DNA from: Tausonia pullulans
Taxonomy: Eukaryota > Basidiomycota > Tremellomycetes > Cystofilobasidiales > Mrakiaceae
Assembly: GCA_951802195.1 (NCBI GenBank)
Contig: OX637626.1
Location: 1,116,001-1,180,000 of the forward strand
Reading direction: 5' to 3'
Length of the DNA: 64,000 bases
Part shown: positions 59,199 to 64,000 of the stretch, one piece after another
How the letters are laid out: each line of letters opens with the position of its first letter
Position numbering within the stretch: position 1 is the stretch's first letter
Notes under the pieces: model-generated
What the model was told of the DNA's origin: nothing
The model's database searches: none
What the model saw: only the letters and a program-made list of their open reading frames with translations
Translations under genes and position numbers: made by a program

Positions 59199-60763
59199 CA
59201 TTGCTGCTCCTAGAGTCGACGCGTCGAGGCAGGACTGCGACTCAGTTGCACGCCTGGTCAGCCCCGTCGCTTCTCACAGGCCAGGGCAGGGATCCTGGGG
59301 CCTCATGAGACTGAGCTTCGTAAGAGGAGGCCCCGAAGGCAGCATGCGACCGCCATTAGACGCTAGCGAAGCGAATATCTGTATAGACGAGACGGGCTTG
59401 CACAGTTGCAAAGTTAGGGAACTGTAGGCAACCGGTCAGGATATATGGACAAGAGGGTCAGTGAGATCAGGCAGCAGCTGACAGCGGCACCAGAGAGAAA
59501 CAGAGCTTACTCCATCCTTCAGGAGAAGAGAGCCGATGCACACTTGCTCGAGAAGATTGAGACTAGTAGCGTGCGATCACTGAGTTGCCAGATGCGACTG
59601 TGCCAGATTGAACAGGAGCCCTGTGGCAAAACAACCCTGGATCAGACCCCAAGGCCATTCCTTCCTTTTCACCCTTGGATCTGAATATCGTGAATCCTGG
59701 CTGGAAGTCCCACTGAATAGCAAGCATGAGACCGACGATTGCCTAGAGGGCAGCTCGTCGCGAGCCATTAAGGAGCAGAAATACGTAACAGGGAGGTCTG
59801 ATTTAGAGACTGAGATAAATTTTGACATTTAGTAATGCTGGGAGGCAGTAAAGGGTTACGATAACCAGTGTCGGGAATGCGGGAACCAGTGGCGCATGAC
59901 GGGGACGGGGCGGTCTACGCGTATGAGGGAGCTTCTGTCTGTTCATTTCGAGCTACAAGTGAGATCATGTGTGAGCCAGAAGTCTGGAACGAAGAGTGAG
60001 ATAGTCTAGGAGTCAGCTAGAGTCAGAATGGCTGAGAATATGGAGGGCAACCAGGCGGTTGTCGGGGGTTCTCGAGGACACGATGAGCAGCCAAACGTTG
60101 TCCCTAGGCGTGCAGGTCAGTTGACCCGAACCTGACTGCGTCACAATAAGCGCCAGAGTTTTATTTCTTCGGGAAGGCAATAAAACATCCAGAGAGAAAA
60201 GACACTTTTGTCCCATCGTCATGTTTGAATTGACGCCGACTCGCTCGCGCGCGCCTCACCGATGCCATATCTACTCATCTCTTTCCGATCAACTCTGGAA
60301 AACCCGCCACCGAGTGAAGTCCACCTTTTCAAAGACATTTTGCTGTCCAACACTGATGCAATTTTCATCAAGTGACGGCGGGGCGTATAAGCTCATCTGC
60401 AAATGCGTTGGGGCGACGACTCGCGGACCTGTCCGTCTTGTCTTGTCGCTCGCACCTCCGCCGTTGAAACTGTTATGGCCCCCTTCAAAAGCCATGATGC
60501 CACCAAATGATGGACGGGGATTAATAAATTCTCCGTCTTCAGGTCGAAGACCGATAGACATTAACCGATTAGCGTCCATCGCCCGGCTTGTAGACGTGGA
60601 GAGACAGCGAGACAGGAAAGTGGTTGCGGTGGCCAGTGCGACAGCAACATGGGGACGAGGGCAGGGCGGAACGACGAACCAGGTCAAGGCCCTTTCTCGC
60701 TCTCCAACCGCCATCGTCTCTCTCCTTCCCTCTAACCGCCCCCTCCTCCCTTCTATCCTCCCC
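59199..60763. other. Intergenic stretch without a recognisable gene
   Basis: About 1.56 kb between the direct repeat and NAP1. The left part is of mixed composition with short frames and resembles the gene-poor 5.6-8.5 kb region. The part from about 60,660 is pyrimidine-rich and reads as the NAP1 leader. No RNA gene is seen. Confidence 0.45.
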
Positions 60764-62725
60764 ATGTCCGTCAACGTGCCCTCGAGCGGAAGTGCGTCCC
60801 CTCATTTCTCGTCCACTGCCACGTCAACGGCCTGTCTCTGACGCCCGCACTTCATCCACTGCACGTTGTCCGCCACCCATTAGAGGCCACGGCGCCCACT
60901 CCGCAGAACTCGCTCGCCAACGGCTCCATCCTCGCTGAGAGCTCGGCGGTTCCCACCGTCGACCGCATTGGCGAGGAGGACGAGGACGCCGCTACTGGCG
61001 CCAATCCGGCCTCGCTGCTGGCCAAGGTCCGTTCTCACGACGGGTTGGGGCGGGTTGTTGTAGGGGTTCGTTGGCCTCATCTCCATGCACCCAACTGACT
61101 AGAGAACGGATGTAGAACCCCAGCCTCTTCGACTCCGCCTTCCTCGAGTCTCGTGGCAGCGGAGGCTACCTCGACTCACTCCCTACGTCGATCCGGAATC
61201 GCGTCGACGGCCTCAAGGGCGTCCAGGTGCGTTGTCTCCCCCTCGCTCCCTTCATTCTTCTCCTTCTCACCATGATTACCTCGATATCTGACTCTCCTCC
61301 CCATCAGGCCGAGCACGCCAAGCTTGAGACCGAGTTCCAGCTCGAGATCCTCGCGCTCGAGAAGAAGGTGAGCGAGCAGGGCCCAACCGTCTCCCAACCG
61401 TCTCTGTCTCCCCTTCGCATTTCCCCGCCCTCTCCGCGGCCCCTCATTCCGCCCCGCCCCCCCAACCCCAACGCGCCTGGCTTTTGCCTTGCGCTCGGGT
61501 GGGCCCGCTACGGCCTCTCTTCTCCACTCAATCAATCCCCGAGGCCGACAGGCAAACGCTGACGATACCGCCCCTTCCCAGTTCGCGGCCAAGTACGCGC
61601 CCCTCTACGAGCGCCGATCTGCCATTGTTGCCGGATCTGCCGAGCCGACCGAGGCCGAGATGGCCGCCGGTCGCGCTGCCGATGGCGAGAGCACTTCTGT
61701 CACCGAGGTTGACACGTCCGACAAGACATCTGGCATTCCAGACTTCTGGCGCGTCATTCTCTTGCGCGTTCGCTGAGAGAGGGTTTGTCACGCTGACCTG
61801 TCTATCCTTTCATCACATCACTGTCCTTTGCCCTCCAGGCTTATCGCCCTCAGAAATCACGTTGGCATCTCAGAACTCATCACCGAACAGGACAAGGAGG
61901 TCAGCAGTCGTTCTGTCCCTTGATCGCTCCTTGCCCGTTTCTGAGAGACGCAAACACGCTCGCCTCGCCTACGTCAGGCCCTCCACTACCTCATCGACAT
62001 CAAACTCTCCTACCTCGAGAAGGAAACCCCTGGCTTTAGGCTCTCCTTCTACTTCTCGCCCAACCCCTTCTTCGAGAACTCTGTTCTCGAGAAGACCTAC
62101 TACTACCAGGTGCGCACGCGTCGAGTGCCCCCCTCTCTCCTTTGTAGGCGTAGACTAACATTCCACCTCCAGTCCGAGGTCGGTTACGGAGGGGACCTCG
62201 TATACGAGAAGGCCGAGGGTACCGTCATCCAGTGGAAAGAGGAGAAGGACCTTACCCAGCGAGTCGAGATCAAAAAGCAGCGCAACAAAACCACGAACCG
62301 AACGCGCGTCGTCCGTAAGGTTGTCTCGGCCGACTCGTTCTTCAACTTCTTCCAGCCCCCGCAGAGCGAGAACGACGACGGCGCGCTCGATGATGCGGCG
62401 CTCGAGGAGCTTGACGAACGGCTCGAGCTCGACTACCAGATCGGCGAGGACCTCAAAGAGAGGCTCGTCCCAAGGGCGGTCGACTATTTCTCCGGCAAGG
62501 CCCTCCAGTACGACGGCCTCGATGAGTTTGACGACGACGACGAGTTTGATGAGGACGATTCGAGCGAGAATGAGGATGAAGAGGACATTATTACCCATTC
62601 GGCCACGCACCCGGCCCCGGGCACATCGCAGCAGGACCCGCAGGAATGTTCGTGGGGGATGCGCTTTTGAGGTCTCTGTATTAGAAGCTGACTTTCCTTT
62701 CTATCTCTCAGGCAAGCAGCAGTAA
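60764..62725 (+). CDS. NAP1: Nucleosome assembly protein NAP1
   Basis: Nine exons (60764-60791, 60884-61026, 61116-61226, 61308-61367, 61582-61748, 61839-61899, 61978-62109, 62173-62647, 62712-62725) give 396 residues. The dimerising helix holds AEHAKLETEFQLEILALEKK. The NAP core follows with GIPDFW-LIALRNHVGISELIT, ALHYLIDIKLSYL, GFRLSFYFSPNPFFENSVL-EKTYYY, VEIKKQRNKTTNRTRVV and ADSFFNFFQPP. The tail is acidic and ends in the family's C-K-Q-Q. NAP1 carries H2A-H2B dimers in assembly and exchange. The intron at 61,749 appears to use a GC donor (see findings). The final exon encodes only four residues plus the stop. The presence of H2A.Z elsewhere in the window is likely chance. Confidence 0.93.
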
Positions 62726-63179
62726 ACCTACAGACGGCGTCTCTTCATCTTTCCTCTCTGAGTCTTTTGTTGCCGTCGATTGGTCTCTTCCCTCTCCTTC
62801 CTTTCCTTTTCCTTTCCTTTTTTTCTCCCGCAGAATTCACGGAGCTACTCAGCGGATACCATGGAGCTATCGGCGCTCTGTTGCCCCCAAGCTAGTCGGA
62901 TATTTCTTTTCATCCATTCTCTTGAATGTCCATTCACGCGAAAGCAGACAAATTCGTCACCGTTACGGATATTACGGAGGATCTCACAGCTCTCCGCCCT
63001 CGCAATGATCGGCGGAAGTCGGTTATATACCTACCTCGCACTTTCCCCCTGGCCGCGCAGGGCCGCGTTAAGCAGCAGAGAAAGCGAGGCCAGCGGCGTC
63101 ACGCGGCCTACGACTCGCCCTCGCTCTCCGAACGATCACCTCTTGTCGCCCGCCATTCCCTTGTGTGCCGCTGTCTCCC
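62726..63179. promoter_or_regulatory. Intergenic/promoter region of the fumarase gene
   Basis: 454 bases without a gene, starting with CT-rich DNA of the NAP1 3' end and finishing with a pyrimidine-rich leader before the fumarase ATG. No specific site was recognised. Confidence 0.4.
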
Positions 63180-64000
63180 ATGCTCGCCCGCTCCGCCATC
63201 TCCTCTGTCCGCCGGGTACGCAACCAGGCGACGCCCTTTTCGTCGCCAGCTCAATCCAGACTCATACTTACCTCTTTCTCTCTCTCTCCTTCCTCGCCGC
63301 CCTTGCTGCCCTCGCAATCGCGGCCGCCTTTCTTTGCCTCTCGCCCCGTCGACTTCTTCTACCATAGCTCCCCCGATCCTCCCTCGCCATTTCCCGCCAA
63401 CTTTCGACCTCCACCCCCATGGTCAACAGCAGCAGACCCTGTTCTCTTTCTGCCCGGGCCATCCTGCTGATTCCCTTTCCTTTATACAGTCCTCATCCGG
63501 CTCGTTCCGCACGGAGACCGACACGTTCGGTCCCCTCCAGGTCCCTTCTGAGCGCCTTTGGGGTGCCCAGACCCAGCGTTCGCTCCTCAACTTCGACATC
63601 GGAGGCCCGACTGAGCGTATGCCCCCCCCTCTGATCAAGGCGTTCGGTGTCCTCAAGAAGGCCGCCGCGCAGGTCAACGAGACCTACGGTTCGTGGCTGT
63701 CGTCTCTACTCCGTCTCATTCCCAGCCGGGGGAATGAGCTTTCGGCCGCGAATCCGCCCTGTCTGACGCGTTCGGCCGACTTTCACTTGTATTTGCCTCT
63801 ACCTCTTTGCTTGCAGGCCTCGACCCTAAGATCTCCAAGGCTATCCAGGAGGCTGCCGACGAGGTGCGTACATGGCCTCTGCCTGTCTTTGCATCGCGTA
63901 GGGGCAGGACCAGACCAAAGGGCTGACACTCCTGTCCCTGCCTGGTTTCCAAGGTCATCAACGGCAACCTCATCGACGAGTTCCCCCTCGTCGTCTTCCA
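63180..64000 (+). CDS. FUM1: Fumarate hydratase, class II (5' part, runs off the window)
   Basis: Exons seen: 63180-63215, 63490-63688, 63817-63863 and 63954 to the window end. The start [12 protein letters not shown] is a mitochondrial presequence. Then come [69 protein letters not shown] and [14 protein letters not shown]. This is the N-terminal domain of class II fumarase in correct order. The enzyme hydrates fumarate to malate in the TCA cycle and, in yeasts, also serves a cytosolic DNA-damage role from the same gene. The catalytic SS loop lies beyond the window. The first intron (63,216-63,489) is comparatively long and could hide another small exon. Confidence 0.9.

Overview
The window looks like nuclear DNA of a GC-rich basidiomycete fungus, most probably a red-yeast type (Pucciniomycotina/Microbotryomycetes). 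This is inferred from gene structure rather than from any marker search. Genes are packed closely on both strands and are cut by many short introns (about 50-100 nt, GT-AG). Several exons are tiny: 11, 12, 14, 16, 18 and 29 nt. The protein content is eukaryotic: H2A.Z, NAP1, SKI3, PIG-X, LAMTOR1-like, and mitochondrial aconitase and fumarase. No virus-like element, retroelement, IS or CRISPR was seen.

Layout. 1-5.6 kb: the tail of an unknown gene, histone H2A.Z, and a Ser/Asp-rich membrane protein. 5.6-8.5 kb: a gene-poor, decayed stretch holding the remains of a pepsin-like aspartic protease gene. 8.49-9.36 kb: an intron-containing tRNA-Pro(AGG) and its flank, repeated near 58.4 kb. 9.6-33.8 kb: dense ordinary genes. 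These are a secreted protein, a bacterial-type uracil phosphoribosyltransferase, an NR2C2AP homologue, the eukaryotic FUR1-type uracil phosphoribosyltransferase, a 1380-aa Zn2Cys6 regulator, a protein tyrosine phosphatase, an ACO2-type aconitase, a PIG-X/PBN1 homologue and the exosome cofactor SKI3. 60.7 kb to the end: NAP1 and the start of fumarase.

The striking structure lies between. Bases 33,991-41,099 recur in opposite orientation at 51,376-58,484. Position x maps to 92,475 minus x throughout, with no length change, so the arms are about 7.1 kb and appear identical. Each arm carries a tRNA-Pro, a LAMTOR1-like gene and a complete MFS exporter gene. The 10.3-kb spacer holds one intact alpha/beta hydrolase, a decayed ACR3 arsenite pump gene, a tRNA 5' fragment, a mutated tRNA-Pro and long stretches with no recognisable gene. 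The outer edge of each arm falls just outside a tRNA-Pro, and beyond the right edge the sequence switches to a copy of the 8.6-9.36 kb flank. This points to tRNA-Pro repeats as the recombination sites.

Functional links are modest. Two unrelated-looking uracil phosphoribosyltransferases (pyrimidine salvage) sit within 4 kb of each other, two mitochondrial TCA-type enzymes are present, and the MFS/LAMTOR1-like pair is doubled in copy number. All exon coordinates were read by eye from splice signals and frame continuity.
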